Shown here: in pieces, positions 13,601 through 26,878 of the stretch
Layout of the letters: the number at the start of each line of letters is the position of its first letter
Numbering within the stretch: the stretch's first letter is position 1
Source of the DNA: Temnothorax longispinosus
Lineage: Eukaryota > Arthropoda > Insecta > Hymenoptera > Formicidae
Assembly (NCBI RefSeq): GCF_030848805.1
Contig: NC_092360.1
Coordinates: forward strand, 10,726,001 to 10,790,000
Direction of reading: 5' to 3'
DNA length: 64,000 nucleotides
The notes under the pieces: generated by a model
Databases searched by the model: none
What the model was told of the DNA's origin: nothing
What the model saw: the letters and a program-made list of their open reading frames with translations, nothing else
Program-made: the position numbers and the translations under genes

Positions 13601-16600
13601 ATTTTTTAAATATCGCTTATGGAAGTTTATCGTGAACATCACAAGTTTCTGTTCTCTTCATATTTTGGACTGCACTCTAGAAAATTAGTTCGATGAAGTC
13701 AAATTATACGCTCATGACTGTCCTCTTCTCTTGCGTACTTCGCAATTAAGAAATTAAGGGTATATTAATATGGTTATTACGCGTAACTGTAATACAAAAT
13801 ATATGAGATTCCGGGAAAAATGAGACAGGCGGGGGCGCAGGTGGTTGTCGCGACACTTCCGGCGATACTCCGTGAAAATCGCGTTACATCTTGCATGCAT
13901 ATACATGAAGGGTGGGAGTGGGTAGGCGGATAGGTACCAGCGTGGAACTAAGCTGTGAAACTAATAATTAAATTCCTTCTCTGCCGCGTGGACGAGAATG
14001 GGTGGCGTGTACAGTGCCGGAAGTTTGAGACTTTCCGACCTGGGATGCCTTCAATCCTTCTCGTCATTTGCATACGTGAAGAATGAAAAGAAAAAATTTT
14101 GTCACTAGCGATATTCTAATACATTAAATTAGCTTGCACTTGTCGGATGTTAGTCTATCAGTTAATAATATATATATACAACCGTATTAAATACATACAA
14201 TTTATTTTTTACTTTATCATTCTTACATATTTGCCTGTAAGATGCTGAAATCCTAAGATTTCAGAATATACTTCGTGTTCTCTCATACATGTTCTCTACT
14301 GCACTTTAGACCCATCTAAAAAAAATCTAAAACTGTAGAGAATTTCAACATGGCAATGTTAAACAACATATACAGTAATTTATGAAAATGTTTTAAATTA
14401 AAAATAATAAAAAAAAAGAAAAGGAATGATACTACTATAGCTTAAAAAATATAGATGTTTGTAGAGGAAGAAGAATAAGGCTAATTGAGAAAGCTCATTA
14501 TGAAATATCAAGAATTTTTTTTCTCTAATTAGGCGGTTTATTTAAGAATATATATACCTAGAATATATATTCGTAGAATACATTTACATCAGTTAAAAAA
14601 GAAATATTCTATGTAAAAAAAGCATGAACGCTCTAAACGAAAATTGTCCGTCATACACATATAATATCGGCATAACGGACTCGCCCTGAGTGCGACGCTA
14701 AGTTCGTTGGAGTGAATTCCAAAATTTCAATGTTCACCGGCGATTCGAATTGCAAATGTGCGTCGCCCTGGGCCGACCGCGTCACCAGGCGACGTCCGCA
14801 TTTAAAAGCGTTCGCCGAAGTTTCGTCATCGGGCTGGAAGATAAAATTTAACAAGCGACAAGAGGAGAGGAGTAACTCGAAAGTGGCGCGAGAGCTGAGT
14901 TTCAACAATTTGCATCGCAGTCTCGAAAAGATGTTCTTGATAGAATTATTGTCTTGTAATATAATTTATATTGCACCCCGTGAATAAGTTTTGTTTATTC
15001 ATGTCTATTATTGTCGAAAATGAAAGGCCCATCGTCTTTAAAGAAAAATTCTATCATATTCCCTTGATATTAATTTTATTATGATATTAAATAATACTTT
15101 TTTATGTTATAAAATTTATTTTTGTTAGTCAAATAATGTAAAAATCTATTATCATCGGAATAGTCAAACAATTATGCTAGATTGATATCTTTAAAATTTT
15201 ATTTTGAAGGCTATATCTGATGATTTCGTCCTGCTTTCTCATTCGTCTCTTTGTTATGTCGATGCCGCGACATAAGATCGAGAGACTAGTCGCCCATCTT
15301 TGTCCAAGAGACCTTCGGACAACAATGTTCGGCATGCCGTGTGGAATGCATGTGTCGGTCACATAGAGGATCAACTTAAAAGGCGATCAAACGCATTCTA
15401 GCTCACATGAAGTAACTGCGAAGTAATTTTGCTGTAAAACGAACAGATCTTTTAATTGTAAAAATTGAATTGTTAATTGGAGGATACTTTTTCAAACAAT
15501 TGTTTGACATTATAATTAATTTGCATTACAATTATAACCTTTGAATATACTATTAACATCTAAAATATTAATATATGTTATATATATGTTATATTAAACC
15601 TAATATATATTAATGCCTAAAATATTTTTATGTGTAAGATATATAAATATTTTTATTTGAAATATAATATGCTTCGCATTTTTGTCGCCTGTTTTAGGAG
15701 GCTGCGTAAAAAATTACGGCTTATATAACCTAAATATTATACGTAACAAAAAGATAACATAATTGCGGAAATCTGATTTGTAATTGAGTAATAGAAATTC
15801 CGAAAGGGCGATTATTCGAGGGATAAAGGTGTTTCGAAGTTGTAACGGTTTTTCCGCCTCGTTGAAGTGGAACAAATTCTTCGTGGAAGAACGCCATAAA
15901 GGGTTTCCCGCCGGCAAAGTCCTTGGCTTCGTCATTATTCCACAAAATGAAAGAGAGAGGAAGTTAGTTATATCGAGACTATTTATCGATAAACAAGATG
16001 TCAAGAAAATGGTGAAAAGATTAAAGTAGTGAATTTTTAGAAAGTTGAAATTACAATAATGTGAGTAACAAATCTAACTTATAGTAATGTGAATAACAGA
16101 TATAAAATTTTCAATTTAAATCAAAATTTTCAATTTAAATTAAAATTTCCAAACAAAACCTAATTAAACTAATAAATGTATTGAGGTCATAAACATTGAT
16201 TCGTATAAGAAAAAATGGAGCCACAAAGAAATCACTGTATTTCTTGTCAAGTGACCTAATTACAAAAATTATCGAGCATTTATTAGAGTCTCGATTCACA
16301 TAACTTGTAGGCGTTCATTCATAACACACTGGCATTTAACAATCGCGACAGGTCTGCCGTTAAATCGCTCTTCCTCGCGGCAATACAGTATTTATAGCTG
16401 AGTCACGACTTATATAGGGTGTCCCATTTCTCATGCATTTCTTTTTTTTAACGATGGATTCTTTTATCAAGTTGAAATTAATATTTTCTTAATCAAGGAG
16501 AGTCATCAATTACGATTTTCCAGTTTCCCAATTTTAAACATCGTAAATCTTTTTGTAGCTAAGTTGCAAATGAAAATTATATTCAAATAAACTACTTCGA

Positions 16601-19600
16601 ATTAGTTAAAGAGTATAAGAATATTCTTTAACTAATTATCCGTTTTTATATTCTTTAACTATTTATCCATTTGACTCTGGTAAGGTTTTGATTTGCAAAA
16701 AGCTTTTCTAAGTTTATTATCTCCTCGAGATTTTTAATAGATTAGTTAGAAAGTTGTTTTCAGAAAGAAAAATCTTTAAAAATGAAGCATTAGAAAATAA
16801 AGAAAAGCGAGATTGGTTTGTGTAAATGACCGGATACGTCAAGGCTCGAGGACGAGCCGACTATGGATCGTTGGAAAGGTCGACCATGTGTGTCATGCGG
16901 GGCTGTAACGAGCCACCACCGAGGGTGGAGCAAGAATCGGCCTACTGGGGGGCTTCACACAATAGCGGAACGAATATTCCCCACCGACTTTGTACGAGGG
17001 ATAGAAGCCCCTCGAGGCAGCCCGGTGGTGCGTGCTTCTTTCCAACGGAAAGGGCGCTTTAGTACTCGTCGATACGCCGGGAATGCTCGTTCGGTCGTCG
17101 TTTCGTGTTCCTAACGTATGTTTCTCAACGTTACACTCGTATCTCGTAGGTACGTTACGATGCGTGAAAGTTCAATGAAGATTTGTCGAATGATCAGTGC
17201 GAAAAAATAAGGGCGCAGTGAGTTGAATCGCGCGAATAAGTTCCTATATTTACAAAGACTCGGTATTCTGAGCATACGATTGTCGATCGATAGTCTGTGA
17301 GAACCGAGAGGGGAAATGATCACGACATGGACCCCATCTCCCCTGCTCCCTAATAATGATTACGACTTAAATTCCAATTTCGAATGTTCAGTAGGCGTCG
17401 ACTTCGTCGACGAAGAAATTGATGGATACTATAGAAACAGGATTTTACGTATTGATAGAACAATAGCCGCCCACTCGATTTTGTGCACGCAAGAGCGTAT
17501 ATACCTCGGAGAGCTCAGAAGCGGCGGCGTTACGAGCGGCGCGAAGACTCGGAAGTGCAGGAGTTACGTTCCGCTATGCGGAGATGCGACACTGTATGAT
17601 GCATAATACGCTCCATGTAACGGAGTCCCTTCCTCGTGGGAATTGCGTGTTGCGTTGGCCGTCGCAATTGCGACACGTACGCGAGCGAATCACGCCCCCG
17701 GCTTCCCGTTTCACATACGCGGCTGACAATGACGTTTCGGTATCGATGCGACGTTCCCCGACGGCAACGCATATACGCGAGAAAACACCTGCGTTTTCGG
17801 TGACGGTTTTACATACGTGGAATTTACTGTGATATACGAGCCCTTCGAAACCCGACGTCTCTGTCGCCCGACAGAAAAAGTATTACCGCAGTGCAACTGA
17901 CTGAAGATTACAGTAAACCGAGCGACTTGAGAGACAAGATTGATTGTTTTATAATTGAGATGTCCTATCGTGATAGTCAATTTCGTTTGTATAACACGAG
18001 ATTTTCAAAAGCGATATTTAAAACTGTCAACGCATGTAAAAGCGTCTCTTAATCAGTAAAATCTAACTGTCGTGTAGTTAATAAAAGAAGATCAAAACGC
18101 GAGAGAATAGTATCGAGAGAAATCGAAAAGTTATCCCCTCGGTGATTACTTTTTTACTCTCACAAACATCATTTCTAAGTTCGGGGGTGATTTTATTTTC
18201 CTTGACGATCGATCGGTTGTATCTCAATCGCCTTGGAGGTAGAAAGTGCCGTGAAACGAATCGAAGGTTGCGCGACCGCGTAAAGGCGGACGCCTTGTTT
18301 CGATCGCGACCTCCTTCTCCGTTCAATTATTCATTTTCACAACTGCGACATTACTTACTCCCTCGGGCGTAAATGTTCGGCAAGAGGAGCGCCACTAAAT
18401 CGATCCCAAGCAGTGCAAGTAAAAACTGTGTGTTTCATTTTTTGTCAAATCGTTTTATGTTGGCCAATTTAAATTAGCTTCTTATAAATAATTTGGGAAA
18501 CTTATTCATGTCAACTTTACTCTATGTATCATCAAGATATTCCTACGACTTCGGAATATAGTCAACCAGAAGAACTTTTATGTGTTCTTGAAACGTCTAT
18601 CTTTCTAATCGCAGCTATCGTGAAAATATTTTGTGTTATATTTTATGTAGCTTTTGATGACTTATATTCAGATGCATTTAAATTGTATAATAATACATAA
18701 GCGCAATTAGTTTCTTGTCAAATTATTTTTTAATTAATTAAAAATTATTTTAAATTTAAATTATACTATTAATCTTTGAAATAATAATTTTTAATAACGT
18801 TTTTATATTATTTTATTTTTTCATTATTACTAAAATTATTATAAATTAAGTAACTAGGATTTTTAAACATTTATATGTATTATAATGTTATATGTACTTA
18901 ATATTTTTATACGATGTTATATATTAATTATTGCTCTTGTCAGAACATGACACATTTATTGGAGGATTCGTTCTGGAACGAAAAGTATATTTATCAATGT
19001 AATCTGACGTAAGACATTAATCTTCAACGCAATTAGAGTTTCTCCGATTGCCGCGACACGCCTGCGAGGAATGCATTCGCTGCAATGCGCATCGCGGACA
19101 ATAGTGAAAGTGCAAATGGTTGAGGCGAAAGACGCGGAAAAAAGGCGCATCAGTGGAGTTAAGAGCTTTGTCACGCTCCATGACTATAAATAATGCGCGA
19201 TTCGATCTTCTCTCTTTCTCTCTCTTTCTCTCCGTCTCTCTGTCTTCCCCTCAGTCTGTAATAATTGATAAGGTACCATCGCGCTTTTCGCGGTTTATGC
19301 GAGGGTGGGATCCGCTCACTAAATGTATCATTTAAAATTTTATGGGATCGCTGCCGCAAAATGCACCGCGAATCACCGCTTAACGAGACCATCAACCGTA
19401 CGAGTGGATGCCTCAGTTTGTCGTAATATAATATAAAATCATCACAAAAAACTAAATCACGCTCAGACTCGGCGACTCGTTAAAAAGTGAAGTAACTTAA
19501 TTGATGTTTTAATAAATACCGCAAACACGCTCTAAGAAAAAATTGTATGTTTTGGAACTATAGCGAAAGAAACTGCTGGCGGTTCTCGTGAACCGCGAGA

Positions 19601-20279
19601 TATGGCAATATGCATACCTTGAGATCTCGAGTTGCAGTCGAATTCGTGATTCTTGGCGTGCTTGTTACGTCGGCGAGAATTCTGGATAGCGAGCGAACCC
19701 TGCTGCTTGGTCTCGAATTGAAATCGGTCGATCAGTTCGGTAGATGCGACTGGTTCCGAGATGGACGTTGCTAGTCGATACTAATTGCGTCTACTATTAA
19801 GCTGTACCACCGTGCGATACCGTTTCCATCCGTTCCATCGGATTAACAGCGGAACTTCCGACTAGTCGATATCGAAACCTAAGTAACGTAATTGGCAATT
19901 GTAAGTGAAAGCAAATGGATTAAGTTGGCAGCGATTAAGTTGGAAGTTTACCCGAGCAGTTGCGTTTATCTTAACATTCTACGTTAAAGACGTAGAATAT
20001 ACATTGCTACAGCGATGCAGATATTTCCAAAACGATACTTCATCGAAATATCATATTGAAGATCATCGAATGTATATTTCTATCATTATTTTATTTATAT
20101 AAAACAAAATATAATTACGATAAGAGATACGTAAATTTTAATTATTTGAAAACACGGTTCAACTTTCAAGGAAAAAATCTCAAGTCTAACACGGATGCAT
20201 CTTACAAAATATCTTTACCCAGATAAAGAATCGTTCCGTATAAGTGATTCTTTAAGAAATCCTCGACTGACGTGGGTGG

Positions 20280-20794
20280 AGATCGGCAGGCGTCTACGCT
20301 GACGCATAAGAAAGTCGTTTCGCGGCGGCGTAAGAAACGCCTGCATGAGCTAGTGTGCGTTTAGGTTTCTCGCCGTAGTGAGGCAAGATCGGCAGCGAGC
20401 CTCGAGCGAGATAGGGAAGGGAGAAAAGTCCGGTAAACTGTCATTCGAAGAACAACCGACGTACCGTGAAGATCGTCGAACAATCGGCTCCTTTCGTTTC
20501 GGTCGGGATATCGCGAAAATCGTGTGAAAGGGTGATCTACGTGAAGAAGAAGCGATAGTGTTCTTGCGATCGACATCAGGATCGTTGATCGTGCGGTGTA
20601 GCAAGTCCCAAAGTGCATGTGCGTCGATAAAGAATATATACAGCATAGAATTCGAGTATGGTGTAACGAATTGCTTCGAAGTTGTCTTTCTTAAATATCG
20701 TAGTGTTTATTATCAGAATCGTGAACGTGAAAGTAAAGTGTTTTGTGAAGACACCTTGATTTTTCAGTCTCGTGATTTAGGAATATACGATATC
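20280..20794 (+). other. Possible non-coding 5' exon or promoter region
   Basis: A CpG-richer block (about 20280-20600) runs into sequence ending ATATCGATATC and then GTAAGTCG, a strong + strand 5' splice site at 20795. No long open frame with a good start is present, so if transcribed this would be 5' UTR. Neither the transcription start nor any link to dlg1 can be shown from the sequence. Confidence 0.25.
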
Positions 20795-21311
20795 GTAAGT
20801 CGCGTCCGGCCGTACCTTTTCCGGGTGTTTCTGCTCGAATTGTACGCGACGCCGCTAATTTTCCTAAATAGCCGCAACGCGTGTTTAACTTGCGTTGAAT
20901 TTACGAGCCCACGTGCATTCGGTTTTTCGATGTGTCCGAGCGGAACGCATTTTTCGACTCGACGCCGGAAGTATCGCCGTGCTCGCTTTGCAATTCGAAT
21001 TTTGCGGTCACCGATTTGGCGATTGCAACACAATCCAAGTCTCTTTCAATAAATGCATTTTTCGATGAAATAAAAAAAAAGAGAAGAGTGATATCTGTGC
21101 AGAGAGAGAGGAAATCGAAGAAAATCAATAACGACTTTGAAACTAATATTTGACAAGTTAATACATATAGATAATATATATAATATCGAATGAGGTGTGT
21201 GCAAATAAATCAGAATTTATTGTAACAATAAATCAAGCAATTTGCAAGTTATGCAAATAAAATTATCTACACAAGCTTTATTAACCGCGACAATATTATG
21301 ATACTGTAATA

Positions 21312-21587
21312 TCTATATATCTATACATATATATAAAAACAAATATCCTGACTGACTGACTGACTCATCAACGCCCAACCCAAACCCCTAAACCTAGAAA
21401 CATGAAATTCGGGGAGTATATTCCTTCCATGACGTATAAGCACCTATACTAAGAAGATTTTTAGAAATTCGACCTCTAACGGGGTAAAAAGGAATAAAAT
21501 CAATATCTCTTAGGCTCGATGAGATGTCGACTTGATTTTTTATTTAAAGTAATTACATACCGTAACGAAGCACGCGTATCAAGCTAG
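21312..21587 (+). mobile_element. Short non-autonomous Helitron remnant
   Basis: The element begins TC after an A (5' TCTATATATC), carries a GACT/TGAC run at about 21349-21365 followed by CATCAACGCCCAACC, and ends CTAG before a T. Just inside the 3' end, TACCGT and ACGCGTA can form a stem with one bulged base. A 5' TC, 3' CTRR, insertion between A and T and a subterminal hairpin are Helitron hallmarks. There is no Rep/helicase, so it cannot move on its own. Confidence 0.6.
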
Positions 21588-21680
21588 TATAATAATATAA
21601 TACAATATAATAACATAACAGAAAACTAAAAAAGATCAACATATCTATATCATAATGCCTGCAGTATAAAAACAAGAAAA

Positions 21681-21702
21681 TCCATTTAAATATTTAAATG
21701 GA
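21681..21702. repeat. 22-bp perfect palindrome
   Basis: The half-site TCCATTTAAAT is followed by its exact reverse complement ATTTAAATGGA. It lies about 95 bp beyond the Helitron remnant in AT-rich DNA. Function unknown. Confidence 0.8.
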
Positions 21703-22573
21703 AATTCAAACTAGAGTGCAGAATATATTCAAATTGCAAGAGAAATAGATATACGATAAAATAACAGCAACAATGAGATGTGCTCCATGAATTAAACATT
21801 GAGCACAGTGAGAAAGAAGATAGATAACGAGGAGGCACACTGTTTGACAGGAGTATCATCGACGATCTAGGATCACGACTGCTTTTCTTCGATCACGCAT
21901 CGTATACCGTGTATCGTGATCGGTTTCCCACGACCGATCGCTTCTTGCGAGAAATCATTCGAAAGCACAAGGGCCACGCCTCGGCGATCCTTGACTTTAA
22001 GGTCGTGCAATAACTTTCTTACGCCCATGCACCGTCTAATTGCGACGCTGAAAAATGTCTCGAGAGACCTGGTATGCGGATATTTTTTAGCGGAAAGATT
22101 GCGACTTCGTTTATTTAATTAATTTCTCTCTCTTTCACATAAAGTCATTCACGGAATGAAAATTAATGTATGTTTCGGTACATTCTCTTATTAAATTCCT
22201 GTCGTGCTTACGTAGTCCAAGAAATTACATTAATATCTTACATTTAATGTATACCGGTTTTGTGCGCGGCGTGTTGCCACACAAATTTCGCGTTCAAAAA
22301 TGTTACATCTCATTTCTTCAGCGAGAATAGTTCTCTTAACATTCCAGTCGAGGGTTTTCGAAAATTTAAAAATGGAGCGAGACCGCGTTGCACAAGCAAA
22401 TCGAATATCGGCACGTACGTCAAATATTTATTCGCCTTTCTGTTTGATCGCTTCATAGATTTATATATGTCGCGAATGTTAAAAAATTTAACTTTGCCAG
22501 AGAGAGAGAGAAAACTTTGCTAGTTATAAACAACGGATTGCAGAAAAGAAAAGATTTTATCAGTTTAACGTTC

Positions 22574-22576
<3 letters not shown>

Positions 22577-22604
<28 letters not shown>
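22577..22604. repeat. (TG)n microsatellite
   Basis: Fourteen uninterrupted TG units following TTCACA. Confidence 0.9.
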
Positions 22605-22607
<3 letters not shown>

Positions 22608-24640
22608 AATTAATTTCTATTTTAACCTGTATCCTTTACGCATTTAGAATTGAGGCACAAAGTACACGGTAAATATTTTAATATACAGTCAGAAGTCACT
22701 TGACCTTTTATGAAAAACGACAAACTGGAAGACTTACAGACGAAAATGGAAATAGTCGTCAGGATTTTAATCTTGCGGAAAGTTCGGCAGGCATATTTCA
22801 GTTGCAAATTCATCCGAGAAGCTTATCATCCGATATCCTGACTGCATATTGCACACAGATACATAGTCGATGCTTTTGGAAAACATTATACATCTGATTA
22901 GATGCACCGAACTGTGCTTTGCTATAATGGTCAAAGAGAAACCAATCCTACTGCGCGCACCCCAAGTCCGAATTTATAAAGTAGTATTAGTCCTGTACTT
23001 CATGAAACTTTTATAATACGAATATCACACAACTTGAACTTATATAAATCCGAAAATACAACTTTAAGCGTGAATTCTAAAACTGAAAAAAAATGCCAAA
23101 AATAACTAATTTTGCTCACGTTGTGTTTTGTTCACATTTCAGTTTGAAAATGTAAACTATGATATAATTTTGACACTGAGAACTTTGTAGAAAAAAAGCG
23201 ATCAGACTTTCGGCGAAAGATTTCTCTAATAGAAACGTTAAAGGTTGCTCACAAACAATTCAATTAATTCGAGGATACTTCCGACGGAAACGGATCGTTA
23301 CAGCACGGCCAACCGGACTGTGGAATTTGCGATAACCCTGAGATTATTCAAACGACAACGGCAACTGGGCGCGATAAAAATTCCTCCAAGAATCCCGACC
23401 GTCCAGGCGCAGTTCACCACACTCACAACCGTCCCTTTCCGTGTGATTCGTGTGTTCCCGGTCGCACGTGTGTGCGGCTCTTCGCCCATGGCGTGCACGT
23501 GGTGTTGACCCCATAAACAGGCTCGACGGCTAAAAATACTCGCCACGTCGGGGCGAACCAGTTCGTCGGAGAAAGAAAAACGGATGGATGGAAAAAAAGT
23601 CCGAATGCGAACGCACGCGGGCGAGACGCGGCGGAGTTGTGGACGAGGGGAGGAGAGAGAGGAAGACGTTGGAAAGTTCAATGTCGCGTGATACTTACTT
23701 CTGCCGTCGGCTAATCAGGCTGTATACATATATATAATGTACGCACGAATCGACGAATCGACGCGTTTAAAAGGAAGATCGACCGGCGTGGTTCGTGATA
23801 ATACGACTTGTAGAAAGCCGTGTGATTGACGGTAGATCTGACCGCGATCCTTGTTAACGGGGTTACCTATAACGATGTTTTATACCGTATTAGGAATACC
23901 AATCGTGGTTTCTTGATTATTTGAGAATGTCATGATTATTATTTTAAAAGTTTGTGACAGTGACAGATCGATGCGATGTAAAATTACATCAATTTGCCTG
24001 GTAGTAACAGAGTATTGTGCGTATAATATCGAAAAATTTCGATTTTAATTAGTATATAATATATGTCGAATGTCTCAGAAAGAATTTATATAGATAAAAG
24101 ATAATTCGTTATACAAAAATGTTGAGAAAGATTTGCCGCGAATTTTCAGCTTCCAGTATTAAATAGCTTTTATTTAATTTTTAAGATAAAAATACATCAA
24201 AATTCATGTAACTGAGGGAAAAAATTTTATCTAATTACATTTTTCCAAAATTTATTTCTCTCGAGGAGCTATTTCCTTTTAAAATTACTGGCTGCTCGTT
24301 GTTGTTTAGGAACCATCAATTTCAAATCGATCGAGTCCATAACATGATAGATCGCTTAGCAAGTCAGAAGCACTCTGGTATATACAAAGCATCTGCTGTT
24401 GAGAGATAGTAGATTCATAAGATAAATACAACAACAAGGTTAATGACGGTGCGACCTATAACAGTTTTCTCTGCAAAACTTGAGCAGACGTCGCCGTCGT
24501 GTAATGACTACTTGAGAAATGGTCATTATATACAGCGCGCGCGCTACGATAGAAAGTTGCCCGGGTCTAAAGCGAGCGTGTTGATTTTTAAAGGAACAGC
24601 ATCAATTATCCAGTGCACGATTGGCGGGTCTGATTACGAT

Positions 24641-24946
24641 GATAAAAAGGAAAGGTGAAAGCACGAGGTGTTACGGCTAATAAGGGATTAGCGTGCGGTG
24701 CCGGGCGCGCGCGCGAATACGATCGACCCGATCGACTGACTCGATCGTAATCGTCCAGGAAAAGAGATCCTGTCTAGACATCAAGACTTATCAACCGGTG
24801 CCGGATCAGTGCCTGATTATAAACGAGTATTTATGTGGTACGTCCGCGACTATTAGCGACTGGAACGTGATGTCACGTGTCTCGAAAGTGGCGAGCTTGT
24901 AGTGTGTAACTTTACGCGACTTTACGCGACGAGAAACCGAAGAAAC
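24641..24946 (+). promoter_or_regulatory. Promoter/5' UTR region of a candidate short dlg1 transcript
   Basis: A CpG-rich block in an AT-rich intron. It contains GCGCGCGCG, a TCAGTG initiator-like site near 24812, a TGATGTCACGTGTC stretch with an E-box and half CRE near 24870, and a tandem CTTTACGCGA repeat (about 24909-24930) just before the ATG at 24947. The promoter call rests on composition and on its position ahead of a phase-matched first exon. No TATA box is clear. Confidence 0.4.
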
Positions 24947-25032
24947 ATGACGCGGAACCGGCAGCAGATCTTCCCGCTGCGACCCTTCGCAACCCTAGGA
25001 CGGCGGATCCTGCGGAACAAGCTGTACAGAAG
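24947..25032 (+). CDS. dlg1: Candidate alternative first coding exon of dlg1
   Basis: An ATG in good context (AGAAACATGA) opens 28 codons plus two bases and ends in AGAAG|GTACGT, a consensus 5' splice site. The peptide starts MTRNRQQIFPLRPF and ends RNKLYR, strongly basic. The leftover AG joins to the first G of the PDZ3 exon at 37928 to give Arg, so the product would read KLYR-REVRTVVLNKG, which resembles the fly junction TREPRT. The isoform would lack PDZ1 and PDZ2 and have about 481 residues without cassettes. The phase match and splice signals are seen directly; expression is inferred. A basic N-terminus could favour membrane contact, but no palmitoylated Cys pair is visible. Confidence 0.5.
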
Positions 25033-26852
25033 GTACGTCGGGCGGCATACGGTCTCATTGTGTAACGGTAACGTACGTAAAAAGGGCGGAGCGCCCTTTT
25101 TACACGTGCCACCAATCGTGTTCGAGATATGTATGAAATCGAGTTGTCGACTGCGTCGGAAATTTTTACGCTCAATCGTGATAAATTTCCATTTGATTTG
25201 TATGGAATTTTTATTTTATATACGCTCCAGCATTACATTCTATAATCTATATTATCTGAAAAAAAGTTATTAATGATAATATATACATATTGTGTGAATT
25301 GTCATTAGATTATCATTATATTATAATTATATTTTATCTAGGAAAATAGAAAAGGGAACATGTTGCGGATGTGGTACGAGTTAACCGAGTTAACGAATTA
25401 CTGTTTCGCGAATGACAACTTTCACGCGAAGCAAAATAAGGCAGAATGACATTACGTGCGTCCCGCTACATAAACGCGCGCATAAGCTAAGGATAATAAT
25501 TATACTTTCTTTCTTTATTAGGCAGTTATGTGGTGTTTCCATTAAACCACCACAAGATAAGGCGTATTTGAAAGTATTAGTTTTAATTCACCGATTTGTC
25601 GCGAGACTGTCTTTCGCAAAGTAACATACAATTAAATAGGATAATTGGTCTAGCATAATATTTGAAAATAAGTGCTTTTTCTCTCTCTCTCTCCGGAGAT
25701 TCCTTATCTAAACAAAATTAAATAAAATTGCTATCACACTTTATGTGTGATAATTTATTTAAGATTGTAAATGTTTTTTATAAATGCTTCTAGAATTTAT
25801 AATTTTGTTCGAAGTAATGAAAAAATAAAAGAGCGAGAGCAATTAAAACATTAAATTACTTAATGATTGAACGAACACGGGAACTTGAGCATCTGTCGCA
25901 AATCAATGAATGATCCAGTTTCGATTTAAATTATTTTCCATTTGATTAATCCTCGTTAACATTTTTTAACGCACAGTAATTACACAGTTACATTATAAAA
26001 TTGATAAGAAATCGTAGCAGAGCACAAATTTTAGATTAGACAATCTATATAGTAAAATGAATTTAATCTGCATATGTACCTATACTATCTTATCGAATTT
26101 TAAATTACAAATTGGAAAAGTTTGTTTAAATGAGCCCAATCTTATTAAAAACACTTAGAACCTAATTAAATCCAGTAAGCTACCTCGACAAATAGAGATC
26201 GACCCTATTCCGACGCGCAACTGCCGCGCTTATTGATACGCCCGGAGAAAATCGACGTCTAATGGTGTCCCTTACACGTGGAGAATCGTTTAACCCGGAT
26301 TCTCCGCCATCGCCGGCGGCTTCATAGTGCAGAATAGCCACATCAACGCGGGTGGAGGCTTCTCTTTCACTCGAAATTCTCGGCAGGCGATTTAAATTGT
26401 CGCGCGAGCGAAAACCAGACGCGACCGAAATTTTAACCGGCGACGGTGCGAGGCGATCAAATCACGTTCTATTTGGTCAATTCTTTTATTTTTTTTATTT
26501 TTTTGCATATCGCGTCGACATGACCGATAACATTATAGATTTGACCTGTGAGTGCCTTAATTTTTCTTACCACGCGAGAAACATCGATCCGGTTGGTAGT
26601 ATTATGACGACTTATTATAGTCGAGGCAACTCTTGCAGATTACAACTCTAAACTTTTGTAATGCACGTGTATTAGGGTAGGCAAAGCGTCAGATCGAAAG
26701 CAAAAAATTAATGCGAATTTTGAGTATTACTATGATGGCAGAGACTGCGTAAACTGTAGTACAGGCAATGCACAATGTATCTTATTTTCCGTGAAAATCG
26801 TGAAAAGATCGTGATAATTTTTTAGAAAAATATACAATTTTACGTCGCGTTT

Positions 26853-26878
26853 AGCTAATCGTGAAAGCACGATTAGCT
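26853..26878. repeat. Perfect 11-bp stem hairpin
   Basis: AGCTAATCGTG, loop AAAG, then CACGATTAGCT. The pairing is perfect. It could be a bipartite protein-binding site or an RNA hairpin. It is too short for a miRNA precursor, and there is no T-run to suggest a terminator. Confidence 0.7.

Larger units (their letters stand above)
12..24640 (+). other. Long non-coding stretch, probably a dlg1 intron
   Basis: I see no convincing protein-coding exon here. The open frames are short, biased in composition and lack domain features. AT-rich DNA alternates with CpG-richer blocks (about 9660-10480, 10850-11460, 16800-17860, 20280-21050) that could be regulatory. The repeats and the ratchet splice site inside it are listed separately. 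Assigning it to a dlg1 intron is inferred from three things: the missing PDZ1 and PDZ2 exons, the + strand recursive splice site at 10678/10679, and the absence of any other gene. Confidence 0.55.

Noticed and set aside
16415..16432. ATATAGGGTGTCCCA, a word often seen at ends of insect DNA transposons
   Set aside because: No inverted partner end was found nearby, so no element can be delimited.
16826..17832. Several 70-96 codon frames in a GC-rich block, both strands
   Set aside because: They overlap one another in different frames, have no domain signature, and lack clear splice borders that fit dlg1.
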